NCBI RefSeq assembly: GCF_022288825.1 | Contig: NZ_JAKOOW010000037.1 | Location: forward strand, 31,713 to 95,712 | DNA length: 64,000 nt | Reading direction: 5' to 3' | From: Kingella pumchi | GTDB taxonomy: Bacteria > Pseudomonadota > Gammaproteobacteria > Burkholderiales > Neisseriaceae | In this document: piece after piece, positions 16,867-25,676 of the stretch | Position numbering within the stretch: position 1 is the first letter of the stretch | How the letters are laid out: each line of letters starts with the position of its first letter | The notes under the pieces: model-generated | The model's input: only the letters and a program-made list of their open reading frames with translations | The model's database searches: none | Told to the model about the DNA's origin: nothing | Program-made: the position numbers and the translations under genes

Positions 16867-16899
16867 CGGGCAGCCTGAAAGGTTTTTCAGGCTGCCCGA
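16867..16899 (-). terminator. Uptake-sequence hairpin after the I9-like lipoprotein gene
   Basis: CGGGCAGCCTGAAA pairs with TTTCAGGCTGCCCG around a five-base loop, 20 bases beyond the stop at 16919 on the minus strand. Confidence 0.7.
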
Positions 16900-16918
16900 C
16901 GGTTTTTTACGCGCGTAC

Positions 16919-17287
16919 TCAGCGCTTCATCGGCTGCACCGGATGCAGGCGGTGGCTTTGGTCGCGGTTGACGCCTACCACGCCGGCGATGGATGCGAAA
17001 TGGCGCTCGGCTTCATCCAGGCTTTTGTGCGGCGGGATTTTCAGGGCGACGGCGTTCAGGCTCTGGTAGTTGTACAGCACTTCGGCGCCGTAGTCGCGGG
17101 CGGCGGCCAAGAGCGGGGCACGGTCTTTGGCATCGTTGAAAAACACAATCAGATTGTGCGGCTGCGGCAGGCTGTCGGCGGCATCGGGCGCCGGCGGCAC
17201 GGCGCGTACGGCTTCGGGCGCGGTGCCGGTGCAGGCGGCCAGTGATGCGGCCAGCGCGGCGGCGGCCAGCAGTTGGGGCGTGTTCAT
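16919..17287 (-). CDS. Lipoprotein with subtilisin-propeptide (inhibitor I9)-like domain
   Basis: A 122-residue predicted lipoprotein (lipobox LAAC, Cys19). After a proline/alanine-rich linker, residues 44-108 follow the propeptide/inhibitor I9 pattern: a strand LIVFFND, a helix APLLAAARDYGAEV, strands YNYQSLNAVALKI, a helix LDEAERHFASIAGV and a final strand VVGVNRDQSHRL. In subtilases this domain chaperones and inhibits the protease. Here no protease is attached or adjacent, so a free-standing protease inhibitor on the periplasmic side is an inference. The fold call is by pattern only. Confidence 0.6.
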   Translation of the reverse strand: MNTPQLLAAAALAASLAACTGTAPEAVRAVPPAPDAADSLPQPHNLIVFFNDAKDRAPLLAAARDYGAEVLYNYQSLNAVALKIPPHKSLDEAERHFASIAGVVGVNRDQSHRLHPVQPMKR

Positions 17288-17311
17288 GGTTTTATTCGGG
17301 TGAAAAATGGT

Positions 17312-17354
17312 TTTCAGGCTGCCTGCCGGTTCAAACCCTTAAGGCAGCCTGAAA
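17312..17354. repeat. Inverted uptake-sequence pair upstream of the I9-like gene
   Basis: TTTTCAGGCTGCCTG and AGGCAGCCTGAAA are separated by about 15 bases in the 79-base gap between two minus-strand genes. It can terminate the upstream gene's neighbour or lie in its leader. Confidence 0.6.
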
Positions 17355-17366
17355 GCCGTGGATGGT

Positions 17367-18038
17367 TTAGGGTTTGACTTCCTGGCCGTTGATGCTCACC
17401 GATTTGAGCGTCAGGTGGTATTTTTTGCTGCCGTCGATGTAGTTGATCACCGCCGGCACGTTGCCCAGCGCGGGGGCGAAGGCGTAGTTTACGGTGTCGT
17501 CGCCGCGTTGGACGGTAAACTGGTTGATCTGGGTTTTGCCGCCGGCGATGCTGATGGTTTTGCTGCCGGCCGGGCGCATGCCGCCGACGTTGTAGAGTTT
17601 TTTGCCGTTGGTGATTTTCAGGCCGGCGGGCAGTTTGCCGTCGTTAAACGCCAGCTGCCAAGAAAGGGTAAACAAATCCATCACGCTGCCGGCCACGGCT
17701 TCGGTATGGACGTCGCCGGCGCGGCCGTAGGTGGCTTTACCGCCGGCAAACTGGGCGGAGGCATAGACTTTGCCGTTGCGTACGTCGCGGTAGTAGCTGG
17801 GTTTGAGCTGGTTGCCGACGATGGTGCCGCCGCTTTCAAAACGGATTTTGTAGAGCGGCACGTTGATGTTGGCGCTGACGGTGTAGCTGTTGCCGCTGCG
17901 TTTGAAGGTCATGGTGGCGGGAATGCCGTAGCTGCCGCTGTATTTGAGGGTGGCGCTTTGCGGGATTTCGCCGGCCTGTGCCGACAATGCGGCGCAGGCC
18001 AGAAAGACGGCGGCGCCGAGTTTGCTCCATGCGTTCAC
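17367..18038 (-). CDS. Secreted DUF3108-like protein
   Basis: A 223-residue exported protein with a clear signal peptide ending AALSAQAG (about 1-22). The mature part is almost all beta: ATLKYSGSYGIPATMTFKRSGNSYTVSANI, with the motif LYKIRFESGGTIVGNQLKPSYYRD typical of DUF3108-type periplasmic proteins, and later GKKYHLTLKSVSINGQ. Function of that family is not established; several members lie near cell-envelope genes. It stands alone between the I9-like gene and metF, all on the minus strand. Confidence 0.65.
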   Translation of the reverse strand: MNAWSKLGAAVFLACAALSAQAGEIPQSATLKYSGSYGIPATMTFKRSGNSYTVSANINVPLYKIRFESGGTIVGNQLKPSYYRDVRNGKVYASAQFAGGKATYGRAGDVHTEAVAGSVMDLFTLSWQLAFNDGKLPAGLKITNGKKLYNVGGMRPAGSKTISIAGGKTQINQFTVQRGDDTVNYAFAPALGNVPAVINYIDGSKKYHLTLKSVSINGQEVKP

Positions 18039-18177
18039 GATTCGTTTCCTTGTTGCGTATTCGGTGAAAAAGCCGTTTCAGGCTGCCTGAAACGGCCGGT
18101 CAAAACGGGCGCGAATGTAACACGGCTGTTTGTTAAATTGCCGCCGCTTTTGGTAAGCCTGTGCGCTTTTGCCGCAC

Positions 18178-19014
18178 TCAGTAGCCTAGCCGCTGGCAGA
18201 TGGTGGAAACCAGGCCGGCCTGGTTCAGGGTGTAAAAATGCAGACCGGGCGCGCCTTCGTGCAGCAGGCGCGAGCACATTTCGGTTACCACATCCAGCGC
18301 TAGCGCTTTGATCGACGCGGTGTCGTCGCCGTAGGACTGCAGTTTCAGCCGCAACCAGCGCGGAATCTCGGCGCCGCAGGTATCGGCAAAGCGCGAGAGT
18401 TTGGAAAAACTGGCAATCGGCATAATCCCCGGCACAATCGGAATCTCCACGCCGCGGCCGCGCGCATCATCGACAAAGCGGAAATAGGCGTCGGCATTGT
18501 AGAAAAACTGGGTAATCGCCGAATCGGCGCCAGCTTCGACCTTGCTGACAAAATGGCGCATATCGTCTTCGGCGCTGCGCGACTGCGGATGGTATTCGGG
18601 ATAGGCGGCCACTTCGATATGAAAATCGCGGCCGTAGCGCTCGCGGATAAAGGCCACCAGCTCGGCAGCATAGCTCATGCCGCCGCCGGAGAAACCAACG
18701 CCGGAAGGAATGTCGCCGCGCAGGGCAACGATATGGCGCACGCCCATGCTTTTGTATTCGTCCAACAGCGCGGCCACTTCGTCGCGGCTCATGCCGATGC
18801 AGGGCAGGTGCGGTGCCGCCGGCGTGCCTTCGGCAAGCATGTCGCCGATGGCCTGCAGCGTGCCGCTGCGCGTCGAACCGCCGGCGCCGGACGTGCAGGA
18901 AAAGAACGCGGGCTTAAACTGCCCGAGCTGGCGGCGGGTCAGCACCTGCTTTTCGCGCCCTTCGGGCGTGCGGGTGGGGAAGAATTCGAAGCTGAGTTTT
19001 TTCTGTGGAAACAT
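18178..19014 (-). CDS. metF: 5,10-methylenetetrahydrofolate reductase
   Basis: A 278-residue flavoenzyme that reduces methylene-tetrahydrofolate to methyl-tetrahydrofolate for methionine synthesis. The TIM-barrel start LSFEFFPTRTPEG carries the conserved catalytic Glu, followed by FFSCTSGAGGSTRSGT, HLPCIGMSRDE, IVALRGDIP and the flavin-site blocks EVAAYPEYHPQS and ADSAITQFFYNADAY. The family usually reads VTYGAGGSTR where this has CTSGAGGSTR, a minor change. It lies upstream of a 268-base gap rich in uptake sequences that separates it from folA. Confidence 0.93.
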   Translation of the reverse strand: MFPQKKLSFEFFPTRTPEGREKQVLTRRQLGQFKPAFFSCTSGAGGSTRSGTLQAIGDMLAEGTPAAPHLPCIGMSRDEVAALLDEYKSMGVRHIVALRGDIPSGVGFSGGGMSYAAELVAFIRERYGRDFHIEVAAYPEYHPQSRSAEDDMRHFVSKVEAGADSAITQFFYNADAYFRFVDDARGRGVEIPIVPGIMPIASFSKLSRFADTCGAEIPRWLRLKLQSYGDDTASIKALALDVVTEMCSRLLHEGAPGLHFYTLNQAGLVSTICQRLGY

Positions 19015-19095
19015 GGTCGGACTCTGCGAAAAACGCCGGCGGCAAAAAAAGCGGCAACATAAACCCGCCGCCGCCGCTTGGCAAGGCGCAAAGCG

Positions 19096-19264
19096 CCCAG
19101 GCAGCCTGAAAAATATTCGGCGCCAAGATGAAAGATTTTAACGGCGGATTGCGGCAGCGTTCGGACGATAGCGGCAAACGGCATAGAAAAGGCAGCCTGA
19201 AAACCATACAAACCGGCTTTCAGGCTGCTTTTTAAGGACAAAAAAGGCTTTTCAGGCTGCCTTG
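19096..19264. repeat. Cluster of four uptake sequences between metF and folA
   Basis: Forward copies are at about 19099 and 19190 and inverted copies at about 19219 and 19250. The middle two form a hairpin (AGGCAGCCTGAAAACC with GGCTTTCAGGCTGCTTTTT) that can terminate folA. No gene is seen in 19015-19282. Confidence 0.7.
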
Positions 19265-19282
19265 CTGCCGTTTTGCCCGCGC

Positions 19283-19774
19283 TCAAATGCCGTTGCGGCG
19301 GTAGTGGACAAAATCAAAAGCGGTGCCGTCGGCGGACTGTTGGCTGCTGCGGCTCTCTTCGTGCCACAGGCTGCGCTCGAACGACGGGAAAAAGGCATCA
19401 CCCGCCGGTGCCAGGCGCACTTCGGTCAGGCGCAGGTCGGTGGCTTTGTCCAGCGCCTGCCGGTAGATTTCGGCGCCGCCCATAACGATGATTTCGCGCT
19501 CGCCGGCGCAGGCGGCCAGCGCGGCCTCGAGCGATGGCAGCACTTCGGCGCCGTCGGCCTGATAGCCGTTCTGGCGCGAAACCACGATATTGCGCCGCCC
19601 GGGCAGCGGCCGGCGCGGCAGGCTCTCCCAGGTTTTGCGCCCCATCAGCACCGGTTTGCCAAGGGTGTATTGTTTGAAAAAGGCGAAGTCTTCGGGCAGG
19701 TGCCAGGGCATGGCGTTGCCGATGCCGATGCAGCCGTTTTCGCCGACGGCGGCAATCAGGGTAATGGTTTGCAT
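19283..19774 (-). CDS. folA: Dihydrofolate reductase
   Basis: A 163-residue enzyme that reduces dihydrofolate to tetrahydrofolate with NADPH. It begins MQTITLIAAVGENGCIGIGNAMPWHLPEDFAFF, with the catalytic acidic residue in LPEDFAFFK, then the NADPH-site VLMGRKTWESLPRRPLPGRRN and IVMGGAEIYRQAL near the C-terminus. The open frame is 54 codons longer, but those residues are low-complexity and the ATG at 19774 starts the conserved domain. metF follows on the same strand, so the two folate genes are neighbours. Confidence 0.94.
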   Translation of the reverse strand: MQTITLIAAVGENGCIGIGNAMPWHLPEDFAFFKQYTLGKPVLMGRKTWESLPRRPLPGRRNIVVSRQNGYQADGAEVLPSLEAALAACAGEREIIVMGGAEIYRQALDKATDLRLTEVRLAPAGDAFFPSFERSLWHEESRSSQQSADGTAFDFVHYRRNGI

Positions 19775-19862
19775 AGCGGGTTTTCCAAGTATTGGGGGGA
19801 CGGCGGCGCTGTTCAGGCAGCCTGAAAACAGCCTGAAACGGGTTGGCCGGCTTTCAGGCTGC

Positions 19863-20666
19863 CTACAGGCGCTCGGCGGCCACGCGCCAAAACAGCGGGT
19901 CGGCCAGCAGGGTGTTGTGGCCGGCGTCGGTTTCAAAGGCGGCGTCGCCCTGTTTCAGCAGCGCGGCCAGACGGCGGCTGTGTTCCACCGGAATCAGGGT
20001 GTCTTGGCGGCCGTGAACCAGGGTGATTCGGGTGTGGGCAGCGGCGCGCAGAAATTCGGCGGACGGAATGCGGTATTTGATTAAAAACGGCGGCACGAAA
20101 GGCACTTTTTCCTGCTGCAAAACCGCCAAACCCTCATAAGGCGCGGCCAGCAGCAGGCTGTCGGCCCGATACTGCTGCGCGGTGCGGGCGGCCAGCCCGC
20201 TGCCAAGCGAGAAGCCGACCACCACCAAACGCCCTTCGCCCTGCGCGCGCACATATTCGGCCATGCGCTCGGCATCGGCATAGAGCTGGTCTTGGTTGTC
20301 AATCTGCCCGCCGCTTTTGCCGTAGCCGCGGTAGTCGAACACATAGCTCTCGTAACCCAGCGCGGCAAAACGCTCGGCCACTTCGCCCCAGCTGTCGAGC
20401 GCGCCGGCGTTGCCGTGGAAAAACAGCAGCCGGCCTTTGGCGGGCGCGTCGGCGGCAAAATGCAGGCCGTGCAAAACGGTGCCGTCGGCAGCCGGCAGGC
20501 GGATTTCTTCAAACGGCCGCGCAAAGCGGAAAGCGTAGTTTTGCGCCAAGACTGCGGGGCGGAACAACAGCCGCTCCTGCGCGAAATACAGCGCCGCCAG
20601 CGGCAGCAGGACAAACACCACGGCCAGCGTAGCCAAAATGGTGAGCAGTTTTTTAATGCTGATCAT
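19863..20666 (-). CDS. Membrane-anchored alpha/beta hydrolase
   Basis: A 267-residue hydrolase of the BEM46/YtmA-like type with one N-terminal membrane helix (about 6-27), catalytic domain probably facing the periplasm. Oxyanion-hole block FFHGNAGALDSWGE, FDYRGYGKSGG, nucleophile elbow GFSLGSG (Ser), the acid in HGRQDTLIP and the His in DAGHNTLLAD are all present. The substrate is unknown. The gene ends on an uptake sequence and starts just after another at 20670-20690. Confidence 0.8.
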   Translation of the reverse strand: MISIKKLLTILATLAVVFVLLPLAALYFAQERLLFRPAVLAQNYAFRFARPFEEIRLPAADGTVLHGLHFAADAPAKGRLLFFHGNAGALDSWGEVAERFAALGYESYVFDYRGYGKSGGQIDNQDQLYADAERMAEYVRAQGEGRLVVVGFSLGSGLAARTAQQYRADSLLLAAPYEGLAVLQQEKVPFVPPFLIKYRIPSAEFLRAAAHTRITLVHGRQDTLIPVEHSRRLAALLKQGDAAFETDAGHNTLLADPLFWRVAAERL

Positions 20667-20735
20667 CTTTCAGGCTGCTTCAAACAAAGGTTTTCAGGCT
20701 ACCCGCAGCGTGGCAGGCAGCCTGAAAAACGGGGT

Positions 20736-21224
20736 TTACTTCACGCGGCGCACGGGGGTGAAATACTCGTCGGGCGCACTTAGGCTGTGCAGCCCTTCGT
20801 TGGGGCTGAGCTGGACAAACGAAGTGGCGCCGTCGGCGCAGCTTAAGGCAACAACGATACGCAGGTATTTTTTCTGCGGCTGGATCAGCTTCAGCGATTT
20901 TTGCAACGATTGGGCGTATTGTTTGTTCTCCTGCGGCGTGCTGAGACCATCGTCCGCATTGATGCTGTCGCGGATGTCTTTGGCCAGCTGTTTGCCGCTG
21001 ATCCAACTCGCTTCGTGGACATAGCCCTGCTGTTTATTGCGGCAGCTGGCTTTGACCTTGGCGAATTCTTCAAAGCCGTGTTTGCCGATAACGAATTTAT
21101 CGACTCCCTTGCCCTGCCAAGTGCCGTAGCTGGCGCGGTGCGGATTGCCCTCGGCATAAACGGCGCCCGCCAGCAGCAGCGATGCGGCAAGCAGAATGGT
21201 TTTCATGCGGTTTGCGGTTTTCAT
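20736..21224 (-). CDS. Secreted protein of unknown function
   Basis: A 162-residue exported protein with signal peptide ending GAVYAEG (about 1-25). The mature part is mixed alpha/beta with two cysteines (KASCRNKQ and VALSCADG) that may form a disulfide. No catalytic motif or family is recognised. An AAGGAG ribosome site precedes the ATG at 21224. It lies between the hydrolase gene and rluB on the same strand. Confidence 0.65.
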   Translation of the reverse strand: MKTANRMKTILLAASLLLAGAVYAEGNPHRASYGTWQGKGVDKFVIGKHGFEEFAKVKASCRNKQQGYVHEASWISGKQLAKDIRDSINADDGLSTPQENKQYAQSLQKSLKLIQPQKKYLRIVVALSCADGATSFVQLSPNEGLHSLSAPDEYFTPVRRVK

Positions 21225-21268
21225 GGTTTCTCCTTAAAACGGATACGGGTTGGCAATATTCAGGCTGC

Positions 21269-22501
21269 TTATTTGCGGCGCCGGCGCTCGCCCGGCAGAC
21301 CCATGTCCGCCCATTTGACGATGTTCGCCACTTCGGCGGGGTTGAGTTCGTAAAACTGGCCGCGTTTTAGGCGGTTGGGCAGGCCGATCGGGCCGAAGCC
21401 GACGCGCACCAGACGGCTGACGGTGAGCCCGAAGTGCTCGAAAATGCGGCGCACTTCGCGGTTGCGGCCTTCTTTGATCACCACGCTGTACCACTTGTTC
21501 GCTCCCTCGCCGCCCTGCTCGAAAATGCGCTCGACTTTCGCCAAACCGTCTTCCAGCATCACGCCTTCTTCGGTGAGTTGGCGCATTTGTTCGGCAGTCA
21601 TTTCGCCGAGCACGCGCACAGCGTATTCGCGCTCGACTTCAAAACTCGGGTGGGCGAAACGCTGCACCAGCTCGCCCGAAGTGGTGAGAATCAAGAGACC
21701 GCTGGTGTTGATGTCCAGCCGGCCGATGGCCACCCAGCGGCTGCTGGCGGCCTGCGGCAGGCGGTCGAAAATGCTCACGCGCCCTTGCGGGTCGTCGCGC
21801 GAGACGATTTCGCCTTCCTGCTTGTAATACAGAATGATGCGCGGCAGACGATCCGCCCATTTGAGCTTGATCACGCTGCCTTTTACCGTTACCTGATCGT
21901 CGGGCGTAACTTTGTCGCCCAAGCCGGCGGTTTTGCCGTTTACCTGCACCAGGCCGGCGGCGATCCATTCTTCCATTTCGCGGCGCGAGCCGACGCCCGA
22001 AGCGGCCAGCACTTTTTGCAGGCGCTCGGGCTCGATGCGCGACAAATCGCTGCGCCGCTCTTTGAGTTCGCGCGCGCGCTCCATGATTTTCTGGTTGGGA
22101 TTGCGCACGATGAGTTTTTTCGCCTTGGCGGCGCGCTGTTTGGGCGCGCGGCTGTCGCGGCGGCTTTCAGGCTGCCCCGCATCGCGGTCGGAAAAGCGGT
22201 TGCCGGCATCCGCGCCGGCACCTTTGCCGCGGCGCGTGTTGTCGGCCGCGGCAGACTGGCGGCGGGTGTTTTCAGGCTGCCGGCGCTCGGCACGGCTGCC
22301 CCATTCGTTTTCAGGCTGCCGGCCTGTCCTGCCGCTGGTGAGGCGGCCTTTTTCAGGCTGCCCTGAAACGGGGCGGCTGCTCCATTCGTCGGCACCGGCA
22401 CGGCGGCTTTCAGGCTGCCTGCGGCCGCCGCGCGGGGTTTTGGCAGGGGCGGCGGCAGCGCCGTCGCGCCATTGGCGTTTGCTGGTTTTTTTCTTCGGCA
22501 T
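21269..22501 (-). CDS. rluB: 23S rRNA pseudouridine synthase RluB
   Basis: A 410-residue RsuA-family enzyme. Residues from about 155 form the S4 RNA-binding domain (ERLQKVLAASGVGSRREMEEWIAAGLVQVNG) and the catalytic domain with the Asp in IGRLDINTSGLLILT. RluB modifies the 23S rRNA peptidyl-transferase region (U2605 in E. coli). The first 140 residues are a basic, disordered extension with repeated RQPE/GQPE tracts encoded by in-frame uptake sequences. AGGAG lies six bases before the ATG. RluB rather than RluE/RsuA is inferred from the basic extension and the final domain. Confidence 0.85.
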   Translation of the reverse strand: MPKKKTSKRQWRDGAAAAPAKTPRGGRRQPESRRAGADEWSSRPVSGQPEKGRLTSGRTGRQPENEWGSRAERRQPENTRRQSAAADNTRRGKGAGADAGNRFSDRDAGQPESRRDSRAPKQRAAKAKKLIVRNPNQKIMERARELKERRSDLSRIEPERLQKVLAASGVGSRREMEEWIAAGLVQVNGKTAGLGDKVTPDDQVTVKGSVIKLKWADRLPRIILYYKQEGEIVSRDDPQGRVSIFDRLPQAASSRWVAIGRLDINTSGLLILTTSGELVQRFAHPSFEVEREYAVRVLGEMTAEQMRQLTEEGVMLEDGLAKVERIFEQGGEGANKWYSVVIKEGRNREVRRIFEHFGLTVSRLVRVGFGPIGLPNRLKRGQFYELNPAEVANIVKWADMGLPGERRRRK

Positions 22502-22587
22502 ATCGTTCTCCTAACGCGCCCCGCGCCGGGCGGCGGGCGGTTCTTCTGCGGTTTGGCAACGGCAGGGGGTGGCGGGCGGGGCAGTTT

Positions 22588-24303
22588 TCAGGCTGCCTCT
22601 TCCCAATAATCAACGTAAAGCTGCAGCTCGGTATTGCCGCGCCATTCGTTTACCGTGGGACGGTAAACGGTGCGGATTTTCGGCGGCAGGCGCTCGCTGC
22701 AGCGCCAGAACATCGCCTCGAAGCTGCGGCCTTCTTTTTGCAGCCAGGCTTTCAGGTGGCGGCCTTCGCTGCCCATGCTCTGCTGGCGCAGCACTTCGAA
22801 TTCGTCGCTGAAACTCGGCGGCGGAAAGCCCTGCCCCCACACCTGCAGCGACAGCGTGCGCGCATGCTCGAGCGTGATGTCGGCGGCTTTCAGGCTGCCG
22901 TCGGTGATAAAGGTTTGCGCCAGCGTTTCGGCTTCGACCACGGCGGCGGCGGCTTCTTCAAAGGCCGCCTGAAAGCGCGCGAAGTCGGCCTCGGCAATGC
23001 TCAGGCCGGCGGCCATGGCGTGGCCGCCGAATTTGATGATCAGCCCGGGATGGCGCTTGGACACGGCATCGAGAATGTCGCGCAGGTGCATGCCGGGAAT
23101 CGAGCGGCCGGAGCCGCGCAATTCGCCGTTGTCGGCGGGGGCAAACACGATGGCGGGGCGGTAGAAGCGCTCTTTCAGGCGGCTGGCAACAATACCGACC
23201 ACGCCCTGATGGAAGTCTTCGCGGTACACCGCCAGCGTGGTTTGCTCGGGCGGCAGGGTGTCGGGGCAGGCGGCGAGCGCGTTTTCCAGCATGCCCTGCT
23301 CGATTTCCTGGCGCACCTGGTTCAGGCTGTTGAGTTCGCCGGCGATTTCCTGCGCTTCTTCCAGGCTGCCGGCCAGCAGGCAGGCGATGCCGACCGACAT
23401 ATCGTCGAGCCGGCCGGCGGCATTGATGCGCGGCGCCAGCGCAAAGCCCATATCGAAAGGCTGGGCTTTGGCCGGATCGCGGCGGGCAACTTCAAACAGC
23501 GCGCGCACGCCGTGGCTCATCAGGCCGCTGCGGATGCGCTTGAGCCCCTGCGACACCATGATGCGGTTGTTATGGTCCAGCGGCACCACGTCGGCCACCG
23601 TGCCCAGCGCCACCAGATCTAAAAGTTCGCCCAGATTCGGCTCTTTCAGGCTGCCTTGCGGGGCGAAACGGCCGCGCTCGCGCAATTCGGCGCGCAAGGC
23701 CATCAGCACGTAAAACATCACGCCGACGCCGGCCAGATTCTTGCTGGGAAAGGTGCAGCCGGGCTGGTTGGGATTGACGATCAGGCAGTCAGGCAGCTCG
23801 TCGCCGGGCAGGTGGTGGTCGGTAACGATCACGTCCAATCCCAGCTCTTTGGCGCGCGCCACGCCGGCGACGCTGGCGATGCCGTTATCAACGGTCAAGA
23901 GCAGCTGCGCGCCGCGCCCTGCTGCCTGCTCGGCCAGCGCCGGCGTCAGGCCGTAGCCGTCGGTAAAGCGGTTGGGAACGATAAAATCGGTGCGCGCGCC
24001 CAGTGCCTGCAAGCCTTTGATGCCGACCGTGCAGGCGGTGGCGCCGTCGGCGTCGTAGTCGGCGGCAATCAGGATGCGCTCGCCGTTTTCCACCGCGTCG
24101 GCCAGGCGGCGGGCGGCGGCGGTGCAGTTGGTCAATTCGGCAAAGGGAATCAGGCTGCTTAGGCGGTCTTCGAGTTCATGCTCGCCGCTGATCGGGCGGG
24201 CGGCAAACAGCCGCGCCAGCAGCGGATCGGCGCCGGCCGCTTCCAGGCGGCGCAGCAGTTCGGGATTGACGGGACGGGTTTGGATGGCTTTGCTGACAGG
24301 CAT
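22588..24303 (-). CDS. recJ: Single-stranded-DNA-specific exonuclease RecJ
   Basis: A 571-residue DHH-family 5'-3' exonuclease for recombination and mismatch repair. Motifs are DYDADGATA (I), VTDHHLPG (III, the DHH), LVALGTVADVVPLD and the DHHA1 region with FGGHAMAAGLSI. Two loops, GSLKEPN and DGSLKAAD, are direct translations of uptake sequences, and the stop codon is the TGA of a third (EEAA-stop). The ATG at 24303 is preferred over 24387 because the upstream 28 residues translate two uptake sequences and are not conserved in type. Length is normal for RecJ. Confidence 0.95.
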   Translation of the reverse strand: MPVSKAIQTRPVNPELLRRLEAAGADPLLARLFAARPISGEHELEDRLSSLIPFAELTNCTAAARRLADAVENGERILIAADYDADGATACTVGIKGLQALGARTDFIVPNRFTDGYGLTPALAEQAAGRGAQLLLTVDNGIASVAGVARAKELGLDVIVTDHHLPGDELPDCLIVNPNQPGCTFPSKNLAGVGVMFYVLMALRAELRERGRFAPQGSLKEPNLGELLDLVALGTVADVVPLDHNNRIMVSQGLKRIRSGLMSHGVRALFEVARRDPAKAQPFDMGFALAPRINAAGRLDDMSVGIACLLAGSLEEAQEIAGELNSLNQVRQEIEQGMLENALAACPDTLPPEQTTLAVYREDFHQGVVGIVASRLKERFYRPAIVFAPADNGELRGSGRSIPGMHLRDILDAVSKRHPGLIIKFGGHAMAAGLSIAEADFARFQAAFEEAAAAVVEAETLAQTFITDGSLKAADITLEHARTLSLQVWGQGFPPPSFSDEFEVLRQQSMGSEGRHLKAWLQKEGRSFEAMFWRCSERLPPKIRTVYRPTVNEWRGNTELQLYVDYWEEAA

Positions 24304-24480
24304 ATTCGGGGCTGATGCGGCTTTCAGGCTGCCTGTAAAAAGGCAGCCTGAAAGCGCGAAAATCGGAAAAACGGAATCGGTCGCCATTTTATCCTGTAAG
24401 TGCCCGCATCAGAAAGGGCGGCGGCAAAATAAAGCCGGCAGCCCGAACACGCCGCCGGCCGCCGGCGCGGGCTTTTGGGC

Positions 24481-24486
24481 TATAAT
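24481..24486 (+). promoter_or_regulatory. -10 element of galU
   Basis: TATAAT in the context GGGCTATAATCC lies 45 bases before the galU ATG. The same GGCTATAATCC context precedes queA. No -35 stands out. Confidence 0.4.
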
Positions 24487-24530
24487 CCGCGCCGTTTTGC
24501 CCCAGCACTTTTTTTACCGAAAGATCCGCC

Positions 24531-25406
24531 ATGAGCCATCCGAAAATCCGCAAAGCCGTTTTTCCCGTTGCCGGCATGGGCACGCGCTTTCTGCCCGCCA
24601 CCAAAGCCAGCCCGAAAGAAATGCTGCCCATCGTCGATAAGCCGCTGATTCAGTATGCGGTGGAAGAAGCGGTGGCCGCCGGCTGCACCGAAATCGTTTT
24701 CGTAACCGGCCGCAGCAAGCGCAGCATTGAAGACCATTTCGACAAAGCCTACGAATTGGAAACCGAGCTGCAGCTGCGCCACAAGGAAAAGCTGCTCGAC
24801 CAGGTGCAGAGCATTCTGCCGGCGGGCATCACCTGCATGTATATCCGCCAGGCCGAAGCGCTGGGGCTGGGACACGCGGTGCTGTGCGCGCAGGCGGCGG
24901 TGGGCAGCGAGCCCTTTGCCGTGGTGCTGGCCGACGACTTAATCGACGCGCCGCGCGGCGCCTTGAGCCAGATGATCGAAATTTATGAGCAAACCGGCAG
25001 CAGCGTGCTGGGGGTGGAGACCGTCGATCCGGCGCAAACCGCGTCCTACGGCATTATCGAAACCACGCCCTGGCAGTCTTGGCAGCGCATCGCCAGCATT
25101 GTGGAAAAACCAAAGCCCGAAGAAGCACCGTCGAATCTGGCGGTGGTCGGCCGCTACATTCTCACGCCGCGGATTTTCGAACTGCTGCACACCGTCGGCC
25201 GCGGCGCCGGCGGCGAAATCCAGCTCACCGACGGCATCGCCAAACTCTTGGAATACGAACCGGTACTGGCGCACGCTTTTGACGGCACGCGCTACGACTG
25301 CGGCAGCAAAATCGGCTATCTCGAAGCCACGCTGGCTTTCGGTCTCAAGCACCCCGAAACCGGCGCCGCCTTTAAAGAACTGATCCGACGTTACGCGGCA
25401 GCCTGA
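24531..25406 (+). CDS. galU: UTP-glucose-1-phosphate uridylyltransferase
   Basis: A 291-residue nucleotidyltransferase that makes UDP-glucose for lipooligosaccharide and glycan synthesis. The start IRKAVFPVAGMGTRFLPATKASPKEMLP is the nucleotide-binding loop, followed by LPIVDKPLIQYAVEEA, FVTGRSKRSIEDHFD, VVLADDLID and the C-terminal VGRYILTPRIFELL. The last codons and stop (GCGGCAGCCTGA) are an uptake sequence, giving the C-terminus RRYAAA. It is followed by a repeat-rich gap and ampG. Confidence 0.95.
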   Translation: MSHPKIRKAVFPVAGMGTRFLPATKASPKEMLPIVDKPLIQYAVEEAVAAGCTEIVFVTGRSKRSIEDHFDKAYELETELQLRHKEKLLDQVQSILPAGITCMYIRQAEALGLGHAVLCAQAAVGSEPFAVVLADDLIDAPRGALSQMIEIYEQTGSSVLGVETVDPAQTASYGIIETTPWQSWQRIASIVEKPKPEEAPSNLAVVGRYILTPRIFELLHTVGRGAGGEIQLTDGIAKLLEYEPVLAHAFDGTRYDCGSKIGYLEATLAFGLKHPETGAAFKELIRRYAAA

Positions 25407-25448
25407 AAACGCCGCCCGCCGCGCCAAACCAAGCCCAAACAGGCAAAC

Positions 25449-25534
25449 GGTGCGCAGTGCGCACCCTATAACCCCTTGCCACCGCAAGATATTTTCAGGC
25501 AGCCTGAAACGCCGTAGGGTGCGCACCGCGCACC
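25449..25534. repeat. 20-bp inverted repeat around an uptake sequence
   Basis: GGTGCGCAGTGCGCACCCTA (25449-25468) and TAGGGTGCGCACCGCGCACC (25515-25534) are reverse complements with one mismatch. Each arm is itself partly palindromic (TGCGCANTGCGCA). An uptake sequence sits between the arms. Confidence 0.8.
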
Positions 25535-25676
25535 AAAATACGTCCGAACCGTACAAACGGCGCACGGTATGCCCCGACGCCAACCGCTGCCGCCGTCACA
25601 TTTTTCAGGCAGCCTGAACCCCGCCCCGCCCTTTTCAGGCTGCCTTGCCCAGACCACGCATCCACACGCCCACGCC

